This document shows positions 1 to 7,400 of a stretch of DNA of 10,521 bases, in pieces (positions within the stretch are counted from its first letter, which is position 1; every line of letters starts with the position of its first letter). The stretch comes from Streptomycetaceae bacterium (GTDB lineage Bacteria; Actinomycetota; Actinomycetes; Nanopelagicales; Nanopelagicaceae). Under the pieces are notes generated by a model that did no database searches, was not told the DNA's origin, and saw only the letters and a list, made by a program, of their open reading frames with translations. Position numbers and translations under genes: made by a program. The stretch spans positions 1-10,521 of the forward strand of contig JAIXPU010000117.1 of NCBI GenBank assembly GCA_027486075.1, written 5' to 3'.

Positions 1-125
1 CCGATTGTGGCAACAAATCCAAAATAAAATGGATGTCTGCGGTCGATTGGAGCACCTGCAGCCCCAAAATCAGAGACTGTGACGGATTCCTTTGTTTTTT
101 TCTTCATGCGGTCTGAAATGGCCAT
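1..125 (-). CDS. AI-2E family transporter, N-terminal fragment (gene runs off left edge)
   Basis: Reading the minus strand from the ATG at 125-123 gives 41 open codons to the window edge. The peptide starts MAISDRMKKK and includes APIDRRHPFYFGF near residues 25-37. A basic, polar N-terminus followed by a Pro-Ile-Asp/Asn-Arg-x-x-Pro-Phe-Tyr motif leading into a hydrophobic helix is what I recall from actinobacterial AI-2E family (PF01594) membrane proteins. These are multi-pass permeases; some export autoinducer-2 or act as Na+/H+ antiporters, but most are uncharacterised. Only the cytoplasmic N-terminus and the first residues of membrane helix 1 are visible. The start at 125 is preferred over the internal ATG at 107-105 because a good -10 hexamer sits 5 bp before it; there is no Shine-Dalgarno sequence. 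The gene is divergent from the DUF4032 gene. The family call rests on a short motif and is moderate. Confidence 0.65.
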   Translation of the reverse strand, partial: MAISDRMKKKTKESVTVSDFGAAGAPIDRRHPFYFGFVATI

Positions 126-130
126 GATTT

Positions 131-136
131 ATTGTA
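131..136 (-). promoter_or_regulatory. Putative -10 element (TACAAT) for the AI-2E-type gene, leaderless geometry
   Basis: On the minus strand TACAAT matches the sigma-70-type -10 consensus at five of six positions. It ends 5 bp before the ATG at 125, so transcription would start at or next to the A of the start codon. That would give a leaderless mRNA, which fits the lack of a ribosome binding site. Leaderless transcripts are common in actinobacteria. No convincing -35 box is seen about 17 bp upstream. The assignment is inference from one hexamer and its spacing. Confidence 0.4.
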
Positions 137-159
137 AAGCGTACGAGAGAATATGACCC

Positions 160-1410
160 ATGGCGCTACGGATTACAGGACTCGGCGAAGAAATCGCAGC
201 TGTAACTGGCCTACCCTGGAACGTCTCACTTGAGGAATGGCCTGAAGATCCGCTCTTGGCTGAGAAGCGAGGCATTTCTCGCCACATTGTGCGGCTTGTG
301 CGCTCTACCGATGATCCCGATTCAGAGGTCTATGCGGTCAAAGAAACTGTTTCAGAGTTTGCTAATCGCGAATACAAGATTTTGCGAGAGCTGACCCACC
401 TAAACGCTCCCAACGTCCAATCCATCGCGGTTATTGAAGGCCGCACCAATAACAGTGGAGAAGAGCTTCCATGTGCGCTCGTTACGCGTTTTCTTCCTTA
501 CTCACTTCCTTATCGCGTTGTCTTGAGCGATAAGACCGTTACTGCTGAAGATGTCACCCTGATGGCAAATGCGCTGGCCTTACTGCTAGTGCGCCTTCAT
601 TTGCTTGGTTTCTGGTGGGGCGATTGCTCGCTATCCAATACTCTCTTTCGCCGTGATGCTGAAGGTTATGCCGCATACCTAGTCGATGCCGAAACCGGCG
701 AATTTCAGAAGTCACTGACTGATGGCCAACGCGAACATGATTTAGAGATTGCACACTTTAACGTTGCAGCTGAACTTGAAGATCTACAGCTATCGGGTGT
801 TCTCTATCCAGGCCTCGATCCAATTCGTGCTAGTTCGGCTTTGATAAAGAGATACCACCGTTTGTGGGGAGCGCTCAAAGATAGACAAGTACTTGACCCT
901 AAAGATCGCCACGCTGTCGAACGTGCGATGCGCCAACTACATGACCTTGGCTTTGCTGTTGAAGAAGTCTCTGTCGTTGTTCAAGAAAGTGATGGAGCAG
1001 AAAAACTCATCTTCCAACCCAAACTTGTAGCAGCGGGTTATCACAAAAATAGACTTCGTGAGTTAATGGGACTTGAGACAGAAGAGTTACAAGCAAAGCG
1101 CTTATTGGCATCTTTTGATCGTTATCGTGGTCGCGAAAAAGCACCAAAGCCACCAATTGCAGAATCTGCAAAACGTTGGCTCGATGAAGTTTTTCGACCA
1201 ACAGTGAATCAGATTCCACCCGAGCTTCAGGGGAGAATTGAACTTGCTCAATTTTTCCATGAGGTACTCGAACATCGCTGGTACTTAAGCGAGAAGGCTG
1301 GTCATGATGTAGGCCTTGAATTCGCTGCTAAAACCTATGTTGCGGAGGTGCTACCTTATCGTCGCGATTCTGGCGTAGATGTACGTAAAGATGGCATGAT
1401 TCAGCAGTGA
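160..1410 (+). CDS. DUF4032 domain protein with degenerate protein-kinase/LPS-kinase-like fold
   Basis: A 416-residue soluble protein resembling the actinobacterial DUF4032 family, often labelled lipopolysaccharide kinase-like. Kinase-fold landmarks are in order: Lys61 in YAVKET (the ATP-binding lysine position), Glu71 in NREYKIL (helix C glutamate, or Glu77), then WGDCSLSNTLF at 153-163 with Asp155 and Asn160 in the catalytic-loop positions, and LVDAETGE at 174-181 with Asp176 in the DFG position. The glycine-rich loop is not obvious. After about residue 210 the sequence departs from kinases and probably forms the family-specific C-terminal domain, mostly helical and charged, with no signal peptide or membrane segment. 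The start at 160 has GAGAGA at 145-150 as a modest ribosome binding site; an ATG at 153 is out of frame. It is the first gene of a three-gene plus-strand run and lies 10 bp before the thioredoxin/TPR gene. Substrate unknown; it could be an active small-molecule or protein kinase or a pseudokinase. Confidence 0.85.
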   Translation: MALRITGLGEEIAAVTGLPWNVSLEEWPEDPLLAEKRGISRHIVRLVRSTDDPDSEVYAVKETVSEFANREYKILRELTHLNAPNVQSIAVIEGRTNNSGEELPCALVTRFLPYSLPYRVVLSDKTVTAEDVTLMANALALLLVRLHLLGFWWGDCSLSNTLFRRDAEGYAAYLVDAETGEFQKSLTDGQREHDLEIAHFNVAAELEDLQLSGVLYPGLDPIRASSALIKRYHRLWGALKDRQVLDPKDRHAVERAMRQLHDLGFAVEEVSVVVQESDGAEKLIFQPKLVAAGYHKNRLRELMGLETEELQAKRLLASFDRYRGREKAPKPPIAESAKRWLDEVFRPTVNQIPPELQGRIELAQFFHEVLEHRWYLSEKAGHDVGLEFAAKTYVAEVLPYRRDSGVDVRKDGMIQQ

Positions 1411-1420
1411 GGAACTCGAT

Positions 1421-2281
1421 ATGACGCTACCGCCAAACTTCTCACAAGCCGTAGATTTAAGTTCTCTCGGAAAGCCACCGGCTGATACATCGACGCCGAT
1501 GCCCGGACTTGAAATCACTCCACAAAATTTGCAGACAGAAATCCTGCCGATATCTGAAGCTAGACCAGTAGTCATTCTCTGCTGGAGCCCACGATCAGCT
1601 GACTCAGTCACAATGCTTCGTGCGCTCGGAAAGATAGAGAGTGAAGATAAAGGTAAGTGGGCCTTAGCTCACGTTAATGTTGAAGAACAAGCTCCAGTGG
1701 CGCAGGCGCTACAGGTGCGAACAATTCCTTTTGGAATCGTCTTTATCGGTGGTAAAGCAATTCCTTTCCTTGAGCAGCCTCTGACTGAAGCGCAGCTGCG
1801 CGAAGTAATCGCCAAGATTTTATCTCTGGCTGCGCAGCAGGGAATTGGTGAAGAGCCAGTTGAGCAGGCAGAACCTGAAGAAGAAGAGGCGCTAGCTGCC
1901 CTTGATAAGGGTGACTATCCAACTGCTGAAGCTGCCTACAAGCGCTTGCTGGCACGTAAGCCAAATGACCAATATGCCAAGTTAGGTCTTGCTCAAGTGC
2001 AATTACTGATTCGTACTATCGACCTCGATGGCGCAAAGATTATGGAGGAGGCGATTGAGCGCCCTGAAGATATTGATCTACAACTGCAGTGCGCTGATAT
2101 CGAAGTAATGAGTGGCTACTTGGATTCTGCCTTCGACAGATTACTGCGCTTGCTTGTTGTTCTTGTTGGTGATGAACAGAAGAGAGTGAAAGATCATCTC
2201 CTTGAACTTTTTACCTTGGTCGATCCTGCCGACCCTCTTGTCATTAAAGCGCGTGCTCAACTAGCAAATGCGCTCTTCTAA
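1421..2281 (+). CDS. Thioredoxin-fold/TPR protein, YbbN(CnoX)-like, lacking the CxxC active site
   Basis: A 286-residue cytoplasmic protein. A flexible Pro/Thr-rich N-terminus (1-30) precedes a thioredoxin fold at about 31-138. The strand VVILCWSPRS (50-59) matches the thioredoxin active-site strand, but WSPRS (55-59) stands where WCGPC would be, so both redox cysteines are serines. The cis-proline region VRTIPFGIVF (99-108, Pro103) is kept. An acidic linker (about 144-158, EEPVEQAEPEEEE) leads to TPR-like helices (about 157-286) with the pattern DKGDYPTAEAAYKRLLARKP. This architecture is that of the co-chaperone/holdase YbbN (CnoX), so a protein-binding rather than reductase role is likely. 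Start: GAGGA overlapping the upstream TGA (1408-1413), about 7 bp before ATG, is a good ribosome binding site and implies coupling to the DUF4032 gene. From memory, M. tuberculosis also has a thioredoxin-like gene of this kind (Rv1324) near glgB-glgE, so the neighbourhood may be partly conserved. Confidence 0.87.
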   Translation: MTLPPNFSQAVDLSSLGKPPADTSTPMPGLEITPQNLQTEILPISEARPVVILCWSPRSADSVTMLRALGKIESEDKGKWALAHVNVEEQAPVAQALQVRTIPFGIVFIGGKAIPFLEQPLTEAQLREVIAKILSLAAQQGIGEEPVEQAEPEEEEALAALDKGDYPTAEAAYKRLLARKPNDQYAKLGLAQVQLLIRTIDLDGAKIMEEAIERPEDIDLQLQCADIEVMSGYLDSAFDRLLRLLVVLVGDEQKRVKDHLLELFTLVDPADPLVIKARAQLANALF

Positions 2282-2284
2282 TCG

Positions 2285-3493
2285 ATGGCACAGGTAGATA
2301 TCGGCCACCGCCGCGAACAGAAGTTAATCCACATACTCTTCTTCCTCTTTGGCTTTGGCATCATGGCCTGGGTACCGCGCTTTCCTGAGGTGCGTGAGAA
2401 TTTAGGGCTCGATAATGGAGCCTTTGGCTCGCTGATGAGTACTGGCTCAATCGGTGCATTCTTCGGGCTTCTTACAACTGGCCACATCATCCATCGAGTC
2501 GGCGTTAAGAGAGTAACTATCGTCTCGATAGTCATTCTCTATGCCTCGCTGATTAGCTTGGTGCACATCAGCTCCACAATTCCATTTCTTATATTCAGCA
2601 TTGGTTTCGGCTTCGGAATTACCGCCATTCACGTAGCAATTAATAGCCAGGCATTTCACTTTAATGATCGCAGTGGCACAAACATTGTTACAAGCGCTCA
2701 GGGCTATTGGAGCGCTGGGGCTCTATCTACTGCAATTGCATCGGGCCTACTAGTGGACCGCGTCAGCCTGGTAACTCACATTACTGTGCTCTCAGTCATC
2801 CTGGCTGCAGCAATGATTGCCATAGTGATCTCGCTCCATCCAGTTCTGCTTACTGCAAATACAGATTTGGAATCAAAGTACTCAATCAAAGAAATCTTCA
2901 CGTCATTTCGTATTGACTGGCCTGTAAGCCTTGCCATGGCATGCGTTGTCTATCTTGAATTCGCTGTTGGCGACTGGGGAACAATCTTTACTAAAGACCG
3001 CCTCGAAGTTTCAGCAGGTTTAAGCGCAGCCCCATACATTGTTTTCACAGCGATGATGATCTTTGGACGTCTCTTCATCCACAAGTTATTGCCCTATGCA
3101 CCGCTTGAACTATGGGCAAAGCGGGCAGCAATCCTCGGTGGATTCGGCTTCGGTGGATCCATCGTTATTGCAACGCATCTTCCAGAAGAAATGAAGTGGT
3201 GGTCTTTCGGTCTCTTCATACTCGGCTTCTTCCTTGGTGGCTTGGGTTCTTCATTCCTCGGGCCGAGCGTCTTTAGAGCCGCAACGCGACGTTCTTCGCT
3301 ACCTAACGCGATTGTGGTCGGTCAGTTGGGCGTAGTTAATAACATCATGGTCTTCATTATTAAATGGATAGTTGCCTGGACCATGCAATTAACTGGATCT
3401 ATAGCCCTTGCCATGATGATTCCAGTTGCCATGCTGCTGGCATCTACCCTCTTCTTATATGTACTTAAGGAAGATCAAGAGATTAAGAGCTAA
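2285..3493 (+). CDS. MFS transporter, YbjJ-like, 12 predicted membrane helices
   Basis: A 402-residue integral membrane protein of the major facilitator superfamily. Hydrophobic segments fall near residues 15-32, 47-67, 76-94, 100-120, 140-158, 163-186, 213-230, 248-266, 281-297, 306-328, 341-362 and 370-394, giving two six-helix halves joined by a loop around 187-212. The helix 1/helix 2 region (GIMAWVPRFPEVRENLGL, 25-42) and the helix 7 region FAVGDWGTIF (226-235) resemble the YbjJ-type MFS subgroup, whose substrate is largely unknown. The helix 2-3 loop GHIIHRVGVKRV (66-77) is a divergent form of the MFS motif A (G-x-L-x-D-R-x-G-R-R). The ATG lies 3 bp after the TAA of the thioredoxin/TPR gene and has no visible Shine-Dalgarno sequence, so translation probably depends on coupling. 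The stop TAA (3491-3493) overlaps the glgB stop on the opposite strand. Family call firm; efflux versus uptake and substrate cannot be read from sequence. Confidence 0.88.
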   Translation: MAQVDIGHRREQKLIHILFFLFGFGIMAWVPRFPEVRENLGLDNGAFGSLMSTGSIGAFFGLLTTGHIIHRVGVKRVTIVSIVILYASLISLVHISSTIPFLIFSIGFGFGITAIHVAINSQAFHFNDRSGTNIVTSAQGYWSAGALSTAIASGLLVDRVSLVTHITVLSVILAAAMIAIVISLHPVLLTANTDLESKYSIKEIFTSFRIDWPVSLAMACVVYLEFAVGDWGTIFTKDRLEVSAGLSAAPYIVFTAMMIFGRLFIHKLLPYAPLELWAKRAAILGGFGFGGSIVIATHLPEEMKWWSFGLFILGFFLGGLGSSFLGPSVFRAATRRSSLPNAIVVGQLGVVNNIMVFIIKWIVAWTMQLTGSIALAMMIPVAMLLASTLFLYVLKEDQEIKS

Positions 3494-5427
3494 ATTCTTT
3501 CAAACCAGACTGTAGCAAGTGGTGGAATCCGTACAGTGGTTTGGAGATTGGTATCAACATCCACAGTAAAGTCGTTATTTGTCACGCCACTGCCGCCGTA
3601 CTTGAGGTCATCGGTATTAAGTACCTCGCGCCATATTCCAGAGATTGGAAGCCTGAGTTGGTATTGCTCGTGGGGGACAGGAGAAAAATTTGTTACTGCG
3701 ACCAAAGGTATTCCCTTATCTGACCAACGAGTAAAGGCCAAAGTGTTGCCCGCGCCATCGTCGCCAACAATCCATTGGAATCCATCTGCCACGATGTCTT
3801 TCTCCCATAAAGCTGGAATGCGCTTGTAGTTGGCGTTGATATCGCTGACAACTTTCTGCACACCTTGGTGTTCTGCATATTCAGTCAGATGCCATTGCAG
3901 GCCAGCCTCTTGGCTCCACTCATCATTTTGCGCAAACTCTTGTCCCATGAAGAGCAACTTCTTTCCAGGGTGGGCCCACATAAATCCATAGAGCGCCCTG
4001 AGAGTGGCGAGTTTCTGCCAGCGATCACCAGGGAATTTGTTAACGAGCGATCCTTTACCGTGGACAACTTCATCATGTGAAAGTGGCAACATAAAGTTTT
4101 CAGACCAGGCGTAAAGAATTGAGAATGTGATTTCGTTATGGTGGTAAACGCGGTGAATTGGTTCGTGTTGCAGATACTCAAGAGTGTCGTGCATCCATCC
4201 CATATTCCACTTAAAGCCAAAACCGAGGCCGCCACCTGAAGTTTCTTTTGTGACTCCACCCCAGGCAGTTGATTCTTCAGCGATCATCATGATGCCTGGA
4301 TAGTGTTTGTAAGCGGTGGATGTGGCTTCTTGCAACAACTGCACCGCCTCTAGATTCTCGCGACCACCAAATTTATTGGGCAGCCATTCGCCCTCTTTAC
4401 GCGAATAATCAAGGTAGAGCATCGATGCCACAGCATCTACGCGCAGGCCATCGATATGGAACTCTTCTAACCAATAGAGCGCGCTAGCGACTAAGAAGTT
4501 ACGTACTTCATTGCGGCCAAAGTTAAAGATGAGCGTGCCCCAGTCGGGATGTTCGCCTAGGCGCGGATCAGCATGTTCGTATAGAGCGGTGCCATCGAAC
4601 TTCGCTAGCGCCCATTCATCTTTTGGAAAGTGGGCTGGCACCCAATCAAGAATGACGCCGATACCGGCTTGGTGGAGCGCATCAACGAGGAATCTAAATT
4701 CATCTGGAGAGCCAAAGCGTGAAGTAGGTGCGAAGAAAGAAGTGACTTGATATCCCCATGATGGTGAATAGGGGTGCTCGGTAATTGGAAGAAATTCGAC
4801 ATGAGTGAAGTTCTGTTCTTTTACATAAGCAACTAACTCTTGTGCCATCTGAATGTAAGAAAGCCCTGGGCGCCAAGAACCTGCATGTACTTCATAGACC
4901 GAGACAGGAGAGCGCCAGGGTTGATACTGCGCACGTTTATTCATCCACTCTGTATCGCTCCAGGTGTAGCTGCTTTCAGTCACAACCGATGCAGTACGCG
5001 GTGGATGTTCGGTCGCACGCGCCATGGGATCTGCGTGATCTACCCAAGTTCCGCTATTGGTGCAGATGGCAAACTTGTAACAAGTGTTTGGTCCAACATC
5101 GGCGATGAAAATTTCCCAGATTCCAGTAGATCCTGCGCGCACCATTGGATGGGTATTGCGATCCCAGAAGTTATGGTCACCGACAAGGCTGACTGCTTGA
5201 GCATTAGGTGCCCAGACAGAGAACGCTGTTCCAATCAGAGCGCCATCAGCTTCGCGCTTTACATGCGCGCCGAGTACTTCCCAAAGTCTTTCGTGGCGAC
5301 CTTCAGAGATCAGATGAAAGTCGAGTTCGCCTAACGTTGAATAAGGATTGAGATAACTGCCATGGCCAATAAAGGTTTCTTCTCCGCCGGGCTTTGCGCC
5401 GCTAAAGAGGCGGGAGAAAAAAGACAT
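3490..5427 (-). CDS. glgB: 1,4-alpha-glucan branching enzyme GlgB, short form without N1 domain
   Basis: A cytoplasmic GH13 enzyme that cuts alpha-1,4-glucan and re-joins the segment through alpha-1,6 bonds, acting on the linear product of GlgE. Numbering from the ATG at 5427-5425 (645 residues): a short linker (1-22), the GlgB-typical segment GELDFHLISEGRHERLW (33-49), a CBM48 beta-sandwich (about 60-150), the GH13 barrel (about 175-520) and a C-terminal beta domain. Catalytic motifs are DWVPAHFP (261-268), GLRVDAVASM with nucleophile Asp331, MMIAEES with acid/base Glu384, and LSHDEVVHGKGSL with His451-Asp452-Glu453. Usual GlgB length is about 730; roughly 90-100 N-terminal residues (the N1 domain) are missing. 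A TTG at 5433-5431 could add two residues. The ATG gives an 8-bp gap to the glgE stop, the TTG 2 bp; AAGA before the ATG is a weak ribosome binding site. The stop TAG (3492-3490) overlaps the convergent MFS stop. Confidence 0.96.
   Translation of the reverse strand: MSFFSRLFSGAKPGGEETFIGHGSYLNPYSTLGELDFHLISEGRHERLWEVLGAHVKREADGALIGTAFSVWAPNAQAVSLVGDHNFWDRNTHPMVRAGSTGIWEIFIADVGPNTCYKFAICTNSGTWVDHADPMARATEHPPRTASVVTESSYTWSDTEWMNKRAQYQPWRSPVSVYEVHAGSWRPGLSYIQMAQELVAYVKEQNFTHVEFLPITEHPYSPSWGYQVTSFFAPTSRFGSPDEFRFLVDALHQAGIGVILDWVPAHFPKDEWALAKFDGTALYEHADPRLGEHPDWGTLIFNFGRNEVRNFLVASALYWLEEFHIDGLRVDAVASMLYLDYSRKEGEWLPNKFGGRENLEAVQLLQEATSTAYKHYPGIMMIAEESTAWGGVTKETSGGGLGFGFKWNMGWMHDTLEYLQHEPIHRVYHHNEITFSILYAWSENFMLPLSHDEVVHGKGSLVNKFPGDRWQKLATLRALYGFMWAHPGKKLLFMGQEFAQNDEWSQEAGLQWHLTEYAEHQGVQKVVSDINANYKRIPALWEKDIVADGFQWIVGDDGAGNTLAFTRWSDKGIPLVAVTNFSPVPHEQYQLRLPISGIWREVLNTDDLKYGGSGVTNNDFTVDVDTNLQTTVRIPPLATVWFERI
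3502..3542. repeat. Imperfect inverted repeat inside the 3' end of glgB, just past the MFS stop
   Basis: AAACCA (3502-3507) pairs with TGGTTT (3537-3542) and CTGTA (3510-3514) with TACAG (3532-3536), leaving a two-base GA bulge and a 17-nt loop. The 11-bp stem sits 8 bp beyond the MFS stop codon and within the last codons of glgB. It is the only hairpin-like element I found where both convergent transcripts end. Neither side has a clear U-run, so it is not a standard intrinsic terminator. It might slow polymerase or protect 3' ends, or be chance. Confidence 0.25.
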
Positions 5428-5435
5428 ATGCAATC

Positions 5436-7400
5436 TTAAAGCTTTACCTGCGCAATGTGAACAACTTTGCCTGACAACCTTGTTGGATCGAGGCGGACGT
5501 AGGTATGCGCAGACCAGTCATATTTAGCGCCATCAATCAAATCCGTTACCGCAAAGTTATCTCTTTGCAGTCCAAGTTCTGTCATATTCCAGTGCACGAC
5601 AGTTTCTTGCGCAAAAGTTGGGTCAAGGTTAATGACAACCAAAATCAAATTATCGCCTTCGCGCTTAGAGTAAGCGAGGATGGCATCGTTTTCGGTTGCA
5701 TGAAAACGTAAGTTGCGAAGACGTTGTAGCGCCACATTCTTCTTACGAATTGCATTGAGTTGGGTGATAAATGGAGCCAAAGTCAGCTTCTTCTTAGTGG
5801 CGCCTTCCCAATCACGGACCTTGATTTCATACTTCTCAGAGTCGATGTATTCCTCACCGCCCTCTTTAAAGCGGCGATGTTCATATAGTTCATAGCCGGC
5901 ATACATTCCCCATGAAGGGCTTAACGTTGTCGCAAGAGCTGCGCGAATTGCAAAGATGGCAGGGTTTCCTGATTGCAGATGGAAAGGCAAGATATCTGGA
6001 GTATTGACCCAGAAGTTTGGTCTAAAGAAGGCGCTGGTCTGCTGCGAAACTTCAGTGGCATATTCAGTCAGCTCTTGCTTACTGGTGCGCCAGGTGAAGT
6101 ATGTATATGACTGATGGAAACCAGCTTTGCCAAGTGCATGCATCATCGCAGGCTTAGTGAATGCCTCAGCTAAGAAGATGACGTCGGGGTGCTCCAGGCG
6201 AATGGTTTTCATGACATCAGCCCAGAAATGCACTGGCTTGGTGTGAGGATTATCTACACGGAAGATTGAGATTCCTTGAGAGATCCAGAAACGCAAGATA
6301 CGAAGTGATTCTTTCAGTATTGCGTCGTAATCATTATCAAAGTTGATGGGATAGATATCTTGATATTTCTTAGGTGGATTCTCGGCATATGCAATCGAAC
6401 CATCCGGACGAGTAGTAAAGAATTCAGGGTGCTCTTTCACCCACGGATGATCAGGAGAGGCCTGCAAAGCAAAGTCCATCGCAATTTCAAGACCGTTCTT
6501 CTTGGCTGCTTTTACAAAGCTTTCGAAGTCAGCGAGGGTTCCAAGTTCTGGATTGATGGCATCGTGGCCACCTTCTTTATTTCCAATCGCCCAAGGAACT
6601 CCAGGATCTGTAGCAGATGGCGTCAGTGAATTGTTCTTACCTTTGCGAAAGTTTGTACCGATGGGATGCACAGGCGGCAGATACAAGATATCGAAGCCCA
6701 TAGCAGCAACTGCAGGTAGACGAAGCTCGGCGGTTTTGAAGGTTCCAGAAATTATCGTGCCATCTGCGCCTACCTTGGCGCCTTCACTACGTGGAAAGAA
6801 TTCATACCAAGAACCAACCAGCGCGCGTTCATGATCTGCGCGGATAGGAAAGTGTTCTGTCGATGTAATAAGTCTACAAAGAGGATTGGCAGTGAAATAG
6901 GCGCGAATCTCTTCAGTAGAAGTCTGCGAGAAACGATTCATGGCAGAGAGCGTGGAATCACCGAGGGCCTTGATTGCTGGACTAAGCAGAGCCTTAGCTG
7001 AAGGATCTTGGCTTAACTTCTCTTCAAAAATCTTCTTACCAATTGTGCACATCAGTTCTGCATCAATATCGGCTGGAATCTTTATCTCTGCATCATGGAG
7101 CCAAGTTGCAAAGGGGTGATCGTAAGAGTCGATGGCGAAGGTGAAGTCTCCACGGGCCGGGATAGTTACAGATCCTTCGTAAACATCTCCACCGTGCCAC
7201 TTTTCGCGCATAACGCTGCGCGCAATCTCTTTTTTAGCGCTGTCATAGAGAACGACATCAGCGCCAAGGGCATCGTGGCCTTCGCGGAAAATGGTTGCAC
7301 TTACTGGAATTACTTCACCGGCGATCGCCTTTACAGGAACGAAATCTCCCCCGAAGAAAACTACAGGGGAGATGTCGGTGACAGGAATTCGATTAATCAA
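5436..7400 (-). CDS. glgE: Alpha-1,4-glucan:maltose-1-phosphate maltosyltransferase GlgE
   Basis: A 654-residue GH13 (subfamily 3) enzyme that transfers maltosyl units from alpha-maltose-1-phosphate to the non-reducing end of alpha-1,4-glucan, releasing phosphate. It carries the N-terminal signature RIPVTDISPVV (4-14) and FREGHDALGADVVL (38-51), then GSWYEFFPRS (196-205), LPPVHPIGTNFRKGKNN (241-257), FRVDNPHTKP with nucleophile Asp383 (380-389), FLAEAFTKP with acid/base Glu412 (409-417), and NTPDILP with Asp469 (466-472). As I recall, the Streptomyces coelicolor GlgE residues are Asp394, Glu423 and Asp480; all three would shift by 11, so the spacing looks fully conserved. FRVDNPHTKP separates it from trehalose synthase. 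The start is TTG (7400-7398), whose bases overlap the aceE stop as TTGA, with GAAGG 6 bp upstream. No ATG offers a full-length alternative. It is followed directly by glgB. TreS and Mak, common neighbours in actinobacteria, are not between them. Confidence 0.96.
   Translation of the reverse strand: MINRIPVTDISPVVFFGGDFVPVKAIAGEVIPVSATIFREGHDALGADVVLYDSAKKEIARSVMREKWHGGDVYEGSVTIPARGDFTFAIDSYDHPFATWLHDAEIKIPADIDAELMCTIGKKIFEEKLSQDPSAKALLSPAIKALGDSTLSAMNRFSQTSTEEIRAYFTANPLCRLITSTEHFPIRADHERALVGSWYEFFPRSEGAKVGADGTIISGTFKTAELRLPAVAAMGFDILYLPPVHPIGTNFRKGKNNSLTPSATDPGVPWAIGNKEGGHDAINPELGTLADFESFVKAAKKNGLEIAMDFALQASPDHPWVKEHPEFFTTRPDGSIAYAENPPKKYQDIYPINFDNDYDAILKESLRILRFWISQGISIFRVDNPHTKPVHFWADVMKTIRLEHPDVIFLAEAFTKPAMMHALGKAGFHQSYTYFTWRTSKQELTEYATEVSQQTSAFFRPNFWVNTPDILPFHLQSGNPAIFAIRAALATTLSPSWGMYAGYELYEHRRFKEGGEEYIDSEKYEIKVRDWEGATKKKLTLAPFITQLNAIRKKNVALQRLRNLRFHATENDAILAYSKREGDNLILVVINLDPTFAQETVVHWNMTELGLQRDNFAVTDLIDGAKYDWSAHTYVRLDPTRLSGKVVHIAQVKL

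Noticed and set aside
3502..3542. Bidirectional intrinsic terminator between MFS and glgB
   Set aside because: The stem is AT-rich with a bulge and a 17-nt loop, and no U-run follows on either strand; kept only as a weak inverted repeat.
3885..4259. Minus-strand open frame of 124 codons within glgB in another frame
   Set aside because: It overlaps the glgB region that encodes the HDE active-site motif; no independent start signal or recognisable protein.
4840..5334. Plus-strand open frame of 164 codons inside glgB
   Set aside because: Antisense to the CBM48 and early barrel part of glgB; composition is Cys/His/Arg-rich and shows no domain.
7397..7400. Frameshift joining aceE and glgE into a fusion
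   Set aside because: AceE ends with a complete transketolase C-terminal domain and a normal hydrophilic tail, and GlgE has its own N-terminal signature and ribosome binding site, so the overlap is a normal stop/start junction.
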